From Dirofilaria immitis (lineage: Eukaryota > Nematoda > Chromadorea > Rhabditida > Onchocercidae): a stretch of DNA of 64,000 bases. Location of the stretch: assembly GCA_024305405.1 (NCBI GenBank), contig JAKNDB010000087.1:1302001-1366000 (forward strand). Reading direction: 5' to 3'. The notes beneath the pieces were generated by a model that saw only the letters and a list, made by a program, of their open reading frames with translations, did not search any database and had not been told where the DNA came from. A program made the translations under genes and the position numbers. This document shows positions 23,758 to 36,300 of the stretch, in pieces; positions within the stretch are counted from its first letter, which is position 1; every line of letters begins with the position of its first letter.

Positions 23758-23975
23758 CCAACGGGAAACCTTTGTAACGAATATACTTCATCAAGGCAGT
23801 TGGGCTTTATTTAAATCTCATTTTCTCTTAAGTGTTATCGTTATTAAAATTGTTTTTACTGAATTCATTGGATGTGTATATTGATCTTGTAATTGCTGAG
23901 TTGGTTAATATATTATCAAAAGTTACCACGATAAAGGTTTAATCACCCAAGTATGAGATCGGTGTCTTTGCATTT
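23753..23975 (+). repeat. Older-family BEL LTR, right half
   Basis: It continues the LTR interrupted at 15798. It shares the tail ATAAAGGTTTAATCACCCAAG with 28995-29015, where the wording is ATAAAGGTTTAATTACCCAAG. The AATAAAG-like sequence near the end could be the polyadenylation signal of the older family. Confidence 0.7.
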
Positions 23976-23989
23976 GTCTTTAGCAACAA

Positions 23990-25200
23990 TAGAAGCTTAA
24001 GTGAAGATAAAGAATTTGCAACTTTTTGTACCATGTTGTAACGCAAAACAAAGAAAAAAAGAAGAATTCTTCATTACACCATCCTTTCGTAATACACCTG
24101 CTTGTATGGAGCTCCCGGGATAATAAATTGCCACTTGAGTAGTCTTCGTTCATGATTGCCATTCTCTTGAATTAATTTAGAAGCTAGAACGAAATTCTTC
24201 GCATTGTGTTGTCAAAATAAAAACTCTGGACATTGTTTCGGCTAACATATCTTCTGAATGCTTGTATAAAAGTCGCAGCAGACATGTTTTTCATGACTTA
24301 TGGCTCTTGTGACTAAACATGTGAATAGAGTCACCCAGCGCTTTGATGCTGTCCCGTTGTCCCTTATCCACATAAGATCAAAAAGTCTATCCCTGATTTT
24401 CTTGAAGGGTCTGCTCGCAATCATTCTTTCTGGTGAATAAAGTGGTAATTCTTGCTGTTCAGGCTCCGCAATTATTCCTTTACGTATGAAATACGCGAAG
24501 TTCATTATTTTTGACCGCGATCATTTAAATCTCCCCAGAATTCTACAGATATCATTGGTATCACGTACTAATCCCCATTTTTCTATCACTTTTAGAGATA
24601 TTTCGGATTGAACGATTCTCACTACCAATTTCTTCGCCTAGTCGTAGTCATTAGAGGTAAATTTCCTTCTTTTGTAAACTCCGTTAGGCCTAATCCTAGT
24701 CACTAGAAGCAAACTTCTTCCCTTTCTGTAACTTTTGCCATAAATCTCAAAACAAATAAGATGGTACGGATTAATTCTGTAATGACGAAAATCGTTCTAC
24801 ATCTATGATTGTCGCCTTAGTTGTCGACATTATTTCCATGCAAGTCATTAATCCCAGTGCCATACAAATCTTTTCTTGAACTATTTCACTAATTTCTTGT
24901 CTTGGCCATCTTTCTAGAGAATATATTACCCAACTTGGACCATTCCACCATCAGCACCTTGGTAACGCTCCTTTAAAAGTTAGATCAGCAGGATTATCAG
25001 CTGTCACGAAATGGTGAAACTTGATTCCTTTGACTTCTTTTATTTTAATTATTCTATTAGTAATATATTTGGATCCTACAAGAGGTTTCTTTCTTTATCC
25101 AGTGTATTGCGCAAGCAATATCGGTCCGCAGATAAAAATCTCTACTAGAGTTTATCTTTTAAAAACTCTATTATTTTTGTCCCTATTGCTATTTTACCTA
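23990..25200 (-). pseudogene. Degraded BEL/Pao pol remnant, second copy
   Basis: This minus-strand remnant covers the same part of pol as 6.78-7.97 kb and is diverged from it. Landmarks are the RNase H/integrase linker WWNGPSW region (about 24930), a frame at 24242-24505 with integrase-like RWVTLFTCLVTRAI (about 24310-24360), and GAGCTCCCGGGA (24111). Frame breaks and stops are frequent. A 35-bp insertion at about 25045-25080 is absent from the other copy. The plus-strand ORF at 25021-25221 is antisense and not a gene. Confidence 0.75.
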
Positions 25201-25439
25201 TTGATATTTAAACACATATAACGACGAGAATACTTTAAAAACTAACTATTTATCATTAAAAATAACCTAGCAGTACCATTCAATGCTAAATAATCAGATG
25301 ATAAAATACCTAACGGTGACCAAATACCACCAAGTCAAGTTAAAGGACACAAAGTAGAATCCAAAAAAGTTCAAAAATAGAAAAAAAAACAAAGTTAACT
25401 CACCAAAGAAAAACAAACAAAAACCCTGTGCAAAAATAC

Positions 25440-25647
25440 GAATTGTAACGTTGAATAAGTCATAACAAACAGATAAATATGGTGAAGAATAGAATACTAT
25501 GAATTACAATAATGTATGAAAATGTAAGTGATAAAATGGATCCAATATGAAATTTAGTTCAATTTCAACTAGAAATTTTTGTTCAAATTTTATTAATTAC
25601 TTTTGGCGATTAATTAAATAATAATCAATAAAATATGAGAGGTTAGT
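25440..25647 (-). repeat. Zinc-finger 3' flank, copy C
   Basis: It matches 11.83-12.06 kb, including AACAGATAAATATGGTGAAG and ATTAATTACTTTTGGCGATT, and lies just downstream of the zinc-finger stop codon. Confidence 0.75.
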
Positions 25648-26399
25648 TCATAGTCTTGAACATGGAATGATTTTCTCAAATAATATTGCTGTATTGACGA
25701 CATTATTTGCTGGTATATTTCTTATGCGATGCAACCTTTCATCTGAAACAGTGTGCGTGTTTTTATGCCTTAACAAAAGTACTTTTTGATTGAACTCCCT
25801 ATCGCATTCACCGCACTTGAATGGTCTCTCGCTTGTATGTAATCGTTGATGTATTTTTAGATTGTTGCTTACACTAAATTTTTTGCTGCACACATCGCAT
25901 TCAAATGGTTTCTCTTTGTATGTATTCGATTGTGGCTTTTCAGATTGCTTTGATTGAATTCCTTATCGCATTCATCGCACTTGAATGGTTTCTCGCTTGT
26001 ATGTAATCGTTGATGTGTTTTCAGATTGCTGCGGCTTTTAAATTCTTTGCTGCACACATCGCATTTGAATGGTTTCTCTTTTGTATGTATTCGATAGTGT
26101 CTTTTCAGAACGCTACCTTGATTGAACTTCACGCCACATTCACCGCACTCGAATGGCTTCTCGCCTGTATGTATTCGTTGATGCCTTTTCAGATTGTTAT
26201 CTTGACTGAACCTCATACCGCATGCATCGCACGTGAATGGTTTTTCGCCTACATGGATTCTTTTATGTGTTTTCAGATGAATTAATCGATTGAACTCTGC
26301 ATTGCATTTATCGCATTTGAACCGTTTTCCATAATATTCATTTAGATCTAGCCGGTCCTTTATTCCTTCCTGAATTGATGAGCCATTTTCATTTGTCAT
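25648..26399 (-). CDS. C2H2 zinc-finger protein, seven fingers, copy C
   Basis: The start codon is at 26399. A 30-residue acidic/Asn-rich leader is followed by seven classical C2H2 fingers, most joined by TGEKPF-like or TKEKPF-like linkers, then a 35-residue tail (core NNVVNTAILFEKII). Fingers 1-5 are in the frame at 25869-26399. Fingers 6 and 7 continue in the frame at 25648-25893. The break is at a run of three T at 25915-25917, where the neighbouring finger repeat has four T, so it may be a sequencing error. Finger 5 is one residue short between its second Cys and first His (FNQSNLKSH). Such tandem C2H2 arrays usually bind DNA in the nucleus; no target can be read from sequence. It is intronless and lies amid transposon debris. 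Confidence 0.85.
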
Positions 26400-28555
26400 C
26401 TAAAATTATGCGAAATTATTCTTTTATAATAGCGATTTGATGATTATTTTTCTCGAAAAATTTGAGCAATTTCAATTATTTCGAAAGAATTCTATTGATA
26501 TATATCCAGTTATTATTTTTATGCTGCAGCGAGAATGTTCAAATACCAAGGATTGGCTTTTTGAAGGCAACGAGAAAAATTAATAAAAACACAAAAATGA
26601 ATGCTATTCTTCATATTCTTTTCGAGGGAAAAATTTTGTCATTGATTAGGACGGAAAATTTATAAAAATTTAATCTTTATAGTCAAAGAAATAATTTATT
26701 CACTTACTTATGTGTTGCATGTTGACAATACAACTATTAGAAAATAATAAGAAAATAGCATTTTCGCAATCAATTTCCACGGAAAAATGGTGGTGATCAA
26801 TGTGTGGGACAGATTTTGGCGTAGAATCTGAAAAATATTCCCGAAATTTTTCAGAAATTATAGAAATCAAAAAAGTGAACTATTTCGAAGGAATTCTACT
26901 GATATTAAAATATGCAGTTATTATTTTTATGCTACAGCGAAAGTTTTTAAACACAAAGGATTGACTATTTCGAAGGCAACGAAATAATCCGTTAAAAATA
27001 CAAACAATGAATGCTATTCTCTATTTTCTTTTCGAGGAAAAATTCTATCATTGATTAAGACATTTTTATAAAAATTTTATTTTTATAGTCAAAGCAATAG
27101 TTTAATCACTTACTGTTACTTGTGTATTGCATGTCGATAATGCAACTATTAGAAAATAATAAGACAGCAACATTTTCTCAATCAATTTCCAGGACAAATC
27201 ATAGTGATTAGTATATGGAATAGAATTTGGCGTAGAATTCTGAAAAATATTCCCGAAATTTTTCCACAAATTATAGAAATCAAAAAGAGCGAATTGTAAC
27301 ACGTATTGAATGTTATACGGCATTGGAGAGTTATTTAGGGACCGATTTTAAAGCGTTTCTCTAAGCCTGCAATCTATGACCGGCGAATTATAATACTCTT
27401 AATCTTTTTGCATAAATTATATGAGCTTCTAAATCGAGCGATACGTATGATTTATAGAATAAAAAGCGAGCTTGAAATGTTTAATAATCATGAATATTGT
27501 AAATGTTCCGTGAAATAATTTAAACTTTTTCATAGCCCCATCGGAAATCATAGATTTATGCAAATTTATGCAAATAAAAGTCTGTGTAATAACAATGTAT
27601 TTATGCTTCTATAAAACATATCGAAATTATTATTTTGCTTTTTGACATGTTTTAATCATTTCAAATCTGGAATAATTCATTTCTATTTTATAATTTATTC
27701 ATGCTTTACATGAAAAGCAAATTGAAATATTGTATAAAATTGCAATCGAAATAATCCCCTGCAATCCATGACCGGCGAATTATAATACTCTTAATCTTTT
27801 TGCATAATTATATGAGCTTTTCATAGCCTAAATAGAGCGATACAAATGATTTATAGAAAAAAGCAAGCTTGAAATGCTTGATAATCTTGAATATTGTAAA
27901 TGTTTCATGAAATAATTTAAACTTTTTAATATATTTCAATCGTTTTATCGCTTTTGATTTCATTTGGTTTAATCGCTGTTCCGATTTTACATAAATTTTT
28001 AAGGTACAATAAATCAGATAAAATTGAATGAGGTAGATGAAATATATGATAAAATATATAAATTTCGTAAATTAAAAGACATGTTTCAAGTGTTCCAAAT
28101 ATTTTACTGAGTTCAAATAGTAAATTAGATTTTGATTCATGAAATTCTAGCAAAATTGTTAAAAGTATGGTGAGAGAATAATTTGAAAATGTAGTAAATG
28201 GCTTCATAAAATACAGATTTTATATTTCAATGTTTACAAACAAATTAAATTGAGACATTATGATTTTATATTGCAGATTTCATGACATAATGAGAAGCAC
28301 ACATTCACTTTATGTTGATGAAACGAAAATAATTCGAACAAGAAAACTGATATGATGATTGGAATTATTCTTCATTTCTAACTAATTCCATGATTCAACA
28401 TGATTCAATGCTTCTATCCTCCTACTAACATTGCTACTTCCAATGGTCCTACATTTCCTTGATCTCCTTGATCATCTTGTAGTCACTTAATTCCTATCCA
28501 TTCAATCTTTAATTCAATTTTAGTAAAAATTTGATTAAGCAAATTTCCCATCAGT
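26400..28555 (-). repeat. Zinc-finger 5' flank, copy C, with internal duplications
   Basis: It is the upstream flank of the seven-finger gene and matches 9.0-10.05 kb (inverted) and 12.57-14.4 kb. It is internally duplicated: about 26880-27100 repeats 26460-26700, and about 27760-27935 repeats 27370-27540 (block starting CTGCAATC..GACCGGCGAA). The small frame at 27102-27323 lies across these repeats and is not convincing as a gene. Confidence 0.7.
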
Positions 28556-28559
28556 TTTT

Positions 28560-29018
28560 GATTGTTATTATTTATTGCTGTTTTTATTTTATCGCTGAAA
28601 TTGCGAGAAGAACTAGAAAATCAGAGAAATCAACTACTTCCTTTTGAGTTGAACTTCACATGAATGAATATATGCTGTACATGCGTATTTACTATCTAAT
28701 TATAAGTTAAAATTGTCGTCTTTGTCTATGAGCTGCCTCCCCATACGCCAACAAAGCTCCTCTTCCTTGCAATCACAATTGTACCGGGATCCTATACTCA
28801 CAAAGAAGAGGGTCCTGATCACCAAACCATCAATTATACGAGATGTCCATCGACCAAGTTAGTTGTATGCAAAACGTCTTTTTTAAATCCTTTTTCCTAA
28901 TTATGCTATCATCATAAACTTATCTTAATGATATCTTTGAAATTGTATGATTGATTTTAATCATCGTTCGTTGATGTATTATCGTATTACCATAATAAAG
29001 GTTTAATTACCCAAGTTT
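28560..29018 (+). repeat. Older-family BEL LTR, most complete copy
   Basis: The stretch contains all landmarks of the older LTR: GAGAAGAACTAGAAAATCAG, TTTGTCTATGAGCTGCC, and the tail AATAAAGGTTTAATTACCC. It is followed on the same strand by a gag-like remnant, so it acts as a 5' LTR. The boundaries are estimated from matches with 8.5-8.9 kb and 15.3-15.8/23.75-23.97 kb. Confidence 0.6.
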
Positions 29019-29069
29019 GAGGTTCTTTCAAAGTGCACGAAACGAAAAATTGAAGAAATCTATTTTCTT

Positions 29070-29880
29070 GGGCAATAAAGCAATGATGGAAAACGAAGGC
29101 AGTTCAATCAGAAGAATGAGAAAGAAATATAGAAAATCCGTGTCCGTCCTACCTTATCAGAATGAATTTGAATAAGCTTGCATCAGCAGTTAAATCGGTA
29201 ATGGAGAGGACAGAAAGTATCTGTGCAGAAAAAATACATGAAGAATTAAGTAATCCAAACAAATCGGATATCATTAGAAAGAAAAAGTGTGCTCATGAAT
29301 GGACATCTAAAAAAAAGTGGTGGAATCATCTCCAAAGAAGATGCGTTAGAAAATAAATGGAAAGAAGCTTAACGTCTTTTAAAGACAAAGATGAATATTA
29401 TGAGATCGAGTTATATGAATTCTATCTGGATGCAAAAGATGCTTATTTAGCAGTTGTCACAAAATGCATTATGTTCATCTCATTCTAATAGACGAGATTC
29501 TCCATTATGCGAAGAAGAATTAAAATATGAAAGACTAAACATGAAATCAAGCGAAAGAGATGAAGAAAAGTCCTCAACTGAATTAACTGAGAAATTAGTA
29601 ACGACAAACAAACCTCCCAGAAATAAAAAGAAGTAGAGTTCGATGAAAATCCAAAACTTTGAAATCTGTCTATAATACAGTTATAAAAGACGATTGATAA
29701 AAGAGATTATGATCATACAAAGAAATATGCGCACATATTCAGATGTTTGAAATGAGAAGCAAATAGAAAACATGAGCGATTCAGCTATCAGTGAAGAGAA
29801 TTATACAGTAAGCATGAAGAATTTGAAGATGCAGTACGGCGACAAATAAAGAAAAATATTGTATTTATATACCGTATTAC
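29070..29880 (+). pseudogene. BEL gag-like remnant after the older LTR
   Basis: Two open pieces on the plus strand (29162-29356, start MNLNKLASAVKSVMERTESI; 29454-29636, charged and ending PPRNKKK) have the charged, helical character of BEL gag N-termini. The sequence between them stays open in part (core ELYEFYLDAKDAYLAVV, about 29410-29460). Stops and frame changes are frequent. Position right after a plus-oriented LTR supports gag. No zinc knuckle is visible and the element is truncated at about 29.9 kb. Confidence 0.4.
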
Positions 29881-29942
29881 ACAGTCTGGACATGTCAAAC
29901 ATAAATTTCTAAAAATCATACATTATACACTTAAACAATAAG

Positions 29943-30930
29943 AAAACATTATTTAATAGGCATTTTTGAAAAATTTTTTTCGCTTTATCATACGATAACA
30001 AATATGAATGATAAAGAAAAGAAAGTAGTGAAAAATGAAGAACGATTTATTTAATAAATTGTTATTATAGCAAATTCTGATTAATGATAATATTTGTTAT
30101 GAACAATAGCAGGTCAAAAGGATTGTTCCTGATGATACAACCGAAAATATTTTATGATCTTTGTTGCACAATACAGTTAAGCAAATGTTTTTTAAACCTA
30201 AAAAGAAGGAAAAAATTTAGTTCTATTAATGACTAATATTCTTTTTTAATCATATCTCTGAATTGTTAATCATTTTTTTGTTTGAAAGAAATTATAAATT
30301 ATAAAAATTATCAAACATTTTCATTATATCTGCTCTTTCTTACAATTTTTCCATTTTTTCAACATTCCCAAGAAACCTAAATGAATATTGGATAAAGTAA
30401 TTTTGGAAATTTCAATGCAAAAATACTATTACTTTTCTTTAATTTCTTTCCTAAATATTATATCGCCAATTTTCAAAAATATTATTATCATCGTACTGTA
30501 ACCGTAGACCGGACTGATGACTGAAATTGCTTTTTCATTTTATGCAAATAATTAATTAATGATAACAATTTAATAATGTACAAAACCATTGAACAACAAT
30601 AATATCTGTTTGCACAAATTCTCGGCGAAATTATAATTCATTTTGACCTGCTATTGTTCATAACAAATATTATCATTAATCAGAATTTGATAATAATTAA
30701 TCAGAATTTGACAATAATAATAAATGATAATAATTAATTAATAATGTAAAAAATCATTGAGCAACAATTATAATATCTGTTTGCATAAATTCTCGATAAA
30801 ATTATAATCCAACAATAAATCGTTCTTTCTTTTTCACTACTTTCTTTTCTTTTTCATTCATATTTGATATCATATAATAATGCGAAGAAAAAATTTTTCA
30901 AAAATGCCTATTAAATAACTTTTTTCATTG
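29943..30930. mobile_element. Foldback (inverted-repeat) element, about 1 kb
   Basis: The left arm at 29943-30120 is inverted as the right arm at about 30640-30930. For example, GAACAATAGCAGGTCAAAA on the left reads TTTTGACCTGCTATTGTTC at 30641. CATTTTTGAAAAATTTTTTT on the left corresponds to AAAAATTTTTCAAAAATGCC near 30885. The right arm is longer because part of the interior (about 30540-30640) is duplicated in it. There is no coding capacity. A partial copy is at 4.65-5.09 kb, so the element is dispersed. Confidence 0.8.
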
Positions 30931-33318
30931 TTCGATAACATAGTGCATCATTTTTTAGAGTTCTATAACATCCTAAAAATAATGTTTCATTATTTTTGAG
31001 ACAAATTTAATTGATATTCTCTTCGACGAATATTTCATTTCAATAATGTTCATTCAAATCTTCATAAACTTAAAAACAAAATCGGTGCCAACAAAAGCAA
31101 AACAATTCACGGTAATAGTTTAGTTTGACAAGATGTATTTTCAGAAAAAAATATATATGCTTATATTTAAAAAGAATAATATTGATAAATCAATATGTCA
31201 ATCGCTATTATTAACAATGATTCTAGATTAAAACGAATAATTCTTCATCCATAATTTATTCACTGATTTGCATTTCAGTTATTTGATCTTTTTTTTTTCA
31301 CTATAATTCAAAACCACTGCATATTTTTGCCATTTCAACTTTCAATTTACTTAGTTAGATATCTGTTAATAATTTCCATCCATCAAATTTCTCTGTTAAA
31401 AATAGTAAAATTGCAACGACCAATATCTATTTAATTTAATCATTTCATTTTGATTTTTTAAAATTATTTGTTCTATCAATTCGTTGTATGAGTAAATAAC
31501 TTGATTTTCTACAAACTTTCCATTTCTCATCTCAACTTTTCTGAGCACCATACTTCAGCAATTGTTTCATCTTTTCATTTATTTTACAGATTTATCTCCA
31601 ATAAATTGAATCAATATATTTAACTTTATTTTAATTAAAATAATGCCATTTAGATTAGAACAGATTTCAATTTGATTTAGTAATTTTTTCCTACTTTTTG
31701 GATTTTTGAAAATTTTCATTTTTTTTTCTGTTATTTTTCATAAATTGTAGACGAAAAGGAAAAGAAATATATACAATTTCACATATATTTATGCATATTT
31801 ATTGAAATAATAACATATTTTATGATAATTTCAAATATACGATAAATTGTCATTTGAAAGTTTCATTAAATAAAATTAGTTGCAAAGGAATCGATTATTT
31901 GATTAATTCTGTAAGTGAAATTTAAATGTTTGATCAGTTTCCTATTACTGAATTTGCATTGCTGTTATAAATGAATAGGACAATGATAAATTGTATGAAA
32001 GATATTATAGGATGATGATAAATTGTATGAAAGGTATTATTATATGATGGTATATATGTTTACCAAATCGACAGTTATGACTGTTACGGAATCATATTTT
32101 CCACGTTGGGAAAGTATTAAGGTTGCTGCTTATTTCTCATCATAGGAGTTGCAAGTTTTTTTATTTCTAAATTTCTAATATTTTATTTATTATATCATCT
32201 CTTCTATTAACATGTCAAAAATACTTTGTCATCTTTCCATACACTTATTTATATCTGTTTACATTTGTTTTTCTCCCTTCAAATTTACTTTTTTCACACC
32301 TTATTTTTATCAGTAATAAAGCTTATCAAAATATAGCGTCATTCAAATGCCATTATATCTTTGTATCACAATCCATGATTTTTTTAAGTTCAATTTGTTA
32401 ATGATGCAAATTTAAGCTTAACCTGATAATGATAAGATTTTAAGTTTAAATAACGATAAGTTTTCCTTGAACTCATTTTGACAATCACATTTTTCGAAAT
32501 ATTACGGGTTCTACAATATAAGTTAAATCTCATAATTTTTGTAAAAATTTTTTTCAAGAAATCGATTGTATCTATCTAATTCGGAAATCGTATTGCTATT
32601 TCTTAAAATGTGAATAGTAATATGTATTTTTTGAATTCTAAAACTGATCTTTTTGAAATTCCAAAAAAAGGTAAACATTAGCTGAAGTAATGTAATCGAA
32701 TAAATAAATCTTTATTAAATGTCAACATTGTTATCAAAGTGTTGCATGCCTTTTGATACAAAAAATTATTATTTTTCTTGGTTAAGCAGCATTCATTGAT
32801 ACGAGAAAATATGTGTATATGTGTGTGAATCGTTTTTATCAACGATTTATGCATTTTCATTCCAAATTTATATATTCCCATTCCCATACTTCAAAATTCA
32901 ATTCATATTTGTATACTTTCTTAATTTTAATATTTCATTTTTATTCGATTTATTCCGTCATCAATGCAATAAGAAATTTTCTTTTCATTCACATAACATG
33001 CATTGATTTATCTGTGGTAAATCTTATTTAAAATTCAATGAGATCATTTTTATACAATATTTTTGAAATATTGCAAGAATGGCAAACTGTTCTCGTATTT
33101 ACTTTAATTCAAATTTTCTATTTTCGTTTAAAATTTAAATTTTTTAAACTGAAATAAATAAATATAGCAAGCGAAATGAAATAAAATAAAACATTCTTTT
33201 TTTTGCAATTGATTTATTTGATTTTATCATCTCTTGATGTATTTTTCATTACTTAGTAAACTTATTTAACTCAAATAAATCATTGATAAGTAAATCTATG
33301 AAATAAGTTCTTTTGCAT
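30931..33318. other. Intergenic AT-rich stretch upstream of prominin-like gene
   Basis: No frame looks coding. The short overlapping frames at 32678-33031 are rich in Ile, Phe, Tyr and His from AT-biased DNA. The last few hundred bases may contain the promoter of the next gene, but I see no clear element. Confidence 0.5.
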
Positions 33319-33320
33319 AG

Positions 33321-33330
33321 ATTTTTGCAG
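33321..33330 (+). promoter_or_regulatory. Candidate spliced-leader acceptor
   Basis: The sequence ATTTTTGCAG lies 23 bases before the proposed start codon at 33354. In nematodes such a site close to an ATG is often the trans-splice acceptor; it could also end a 5' UTR intron. Confidence 0.4.
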
Positions 33331-33353
33331 AATTTATAATTCTCTAATCGACA

Positions 33354-36300
33354 ATGTTTACTGAATTACATCGCCAATATTTTATCATTATAATCAGCTC
33401 ATTTATTATCGTTATTTATGGAAATAATGAAGAAAGTATGTCGATAGTATTAGTAATATTTTTAAGTAATAATTAACTGTTGCACATATTTTGGTAACAA
33501 TCTAGTTAAGAAAAATTATTAAATTAAATTTTATGAATTTGCTACAAAGTCAAAATTGAAATTTTATTTAAATCTATCAGTGTAATTTAAAAAAATGCAT
33601 TTTCTTTAAAAAAGCATAGTTTTTAAATATTTTTAAAAATTAAGTAATTTCAGCAACATTGGTGGAAGATATTCAATCGGAACAATGTTTGAAGAAAACC
33701 ATAGAGATAGATACAATAAGTTATTCATATGGTATATCTGATATGTTTTACGATATTGCGCAAAAATTGTGTCAGAGCATGCAAGCAGAACTTAATGATG
33801 CTTATTTTGAGGTTGTAAATATGAAGAAATTTTTTAAGGTTTGAACGAAATATTTGAAATTGCTAAGATGATAAGGTGATTAGTTAAATGTGGTAAAATT
33901 CGCAATATTCATAGTAGTTTTAAAGTTAAATGAAGCAATATATCCCAGTGATTTCTTCATTTTAAGATTTAGAAATCAACCATTCTGTCTTTTTGATTAT
34001 TTCTATTTTTTCCTATTTTCGTCTCTTAAAATTTCTTCTATTGTCTACTATTTTTTAGTTCATTAATGTTTTATCAATTTAAAACTTTTCTTTAGTTAAT
34101 TATTTTATCAGTTCTAACATTTCGATATATTGACATATTGAAACATTTGATGACTATGAAAATTATTATGTCTGAATGATGATTCTTCAATAATTTTCAT
34201 AAATGTTTATATTCTAACAGAAAATTTCACATTTCATCACTGTTTTAAAAATGAAATCTAGATCGTGAAAATGCTTTAAATGTAAGCCTTTCTTTTACAG
34301 AAATTGATCAGTCTACTGACTGGTGAAAGAAGTGAAGACTTAATAGTATCTGTCAATATTATTTTTCGGAGACAGGTAAGTATTAATCACTATCTAATAA
34401 TTTGAATTTATCAATAGTTTCAGAAAGATGTTTACTTGTAAATTCAAAGTCTTCAAATATCACCAAGTAAATTTTTCTTTCTTTTCCACTAAGTTATTAT
34501 GCAAAGATAATACAGATATTTAAATTCCTTTTCACAGTAAATTAATGAAATGAAAAGCAAATAAAGGATTGGAAAAAATGAGAAATTATATTTAAAAAAT
34601 TTGAATTATAAATATATTTGAAAAACATATCTTATTCATTTTTCCTATAAGGCCTATATATAGATAATCAAAAAAAAAAAAAAAGAATACGACATATCTA
34701 AGTTATACTATTAACAAAATATCATATCATCAAAACAATCAAACTATTATCATTCAAAATGAAATTACTTTTAAAAAATTTTAAACAAATATTTTTAGTT
34801 CTGGGCACATTTATTACCAAAAATTGGCCTAGCACTTGTTCTTCTTCTACCTATTTGTGGATTTCTTTTATTGTACTGCCAATACGGCAATAAAAAGCGT
34901 AAAAACGTTTGTTGCTTTATAATTCATTCTTCGAGAATAAATTTTACATACTATGATTCCAAATATTTTAATACAAGAAAAAAATTTAAATAATAATATA
35001 AATAAAAAAAAAAATTTGGTCAATTAAATATACATATTTGGTTAACAGTATATTTTATTAATATAAGATTAATAAAAAATTAGGAAAATATTTTAGACCA
35101 AATTATTCGAAGCACTCTCTTTTGGTTGTTTGGTAGCATTGATCGGAGTGCAATTCGTTATGATTGGATCATTAATTTTAAGCATAGAAAGCATCGAACA
35201 TATATTTAACAATGCAAATGATACCTGTGAACTTTTCAAGAATACCAATAAAGGTATCTTAATTAGGATAGTTTTGAATTAATATGAAATTTTGACGTTT
35301 CAGGAATTTTAAGTCAATTCAACGAATTAAAAAGTATAATACTATTGGGTTACTTTTTTTCTCATTTTTTACAACATTTTTCATTTCATTTCAACAAAAA
35401 TTTCGAAGTTTTTTTTTCATTAATTCATAAAAAGATATCAGTTGTGAATAATACATGAATTTATAAATAATTAATACCTGTTTTTCCACCTGCCTATTAA
35501 ATAACAAATAAATATTTCAATGCAATAATTCTAGCATATCAAAATACCTGTGAAATTCAGTAATATCAAATATATTTCTAGTTATTTCAATTCTGATTAA
35601 TTCTTTATTCTTTCGTTTCAGATTTAATAAATGTAACTGAAATTATATGTGATGGTATGAAATGTGAAATGGAAATAAGATTACAAATATTATTCGATAA
35701 AATAAAATATGATTTACAGCAATTACTAAGCAATACATTTAATCATTACGAGGAACGTAACGGATATATGAATATGCAATCAGTTTGTTTTTTGATGAAC
35801 CATATTTTAATGTTGAAAATGTTTTGCAATTATTCAAGAGATAATTAAAGATTTTACGATAATTTTTTTCAATTAAATTCTCTTATTTTAAAACTTAAAA
35901 ATGAATGTAATATGCTTTTTACTACAATTTGTATCAATATAACCAAAATTTTCAATTCAAAAATTTATCATTTCTAATTTAATACTTTTTAATTTAGTAA
36001 ATGAATTGTATGGAGTGATAAAAAACAAAAATAATTAATATAGGAAAAGATATTCAAATCATATTCAAATCAATGCATATATCTAAGAAAATTAATCGAT
36101 TTTGAATAGATTAGTTAGTATAATAATAGGATTTGATCACGGTGAATTGAAATTTAGATTTGATATAAAGAATTTTTAAGGTGATCAATAATTTGGAGAA
36201 CATAAGTTGGAAATTAAATACAGCTGCTGTTTGTTCGGATAAACTTGCATGTAATATTCGTGATTTACCGCTTCCATTGCAAACAAAAATTGAGAATTTA

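Noticed and set aside
27102..27323. Minus ORF of 73 codons in the zinc-finger flank
   Set aside because: The other two flank copies do not keep this frame open, and it has no recognisable feature.
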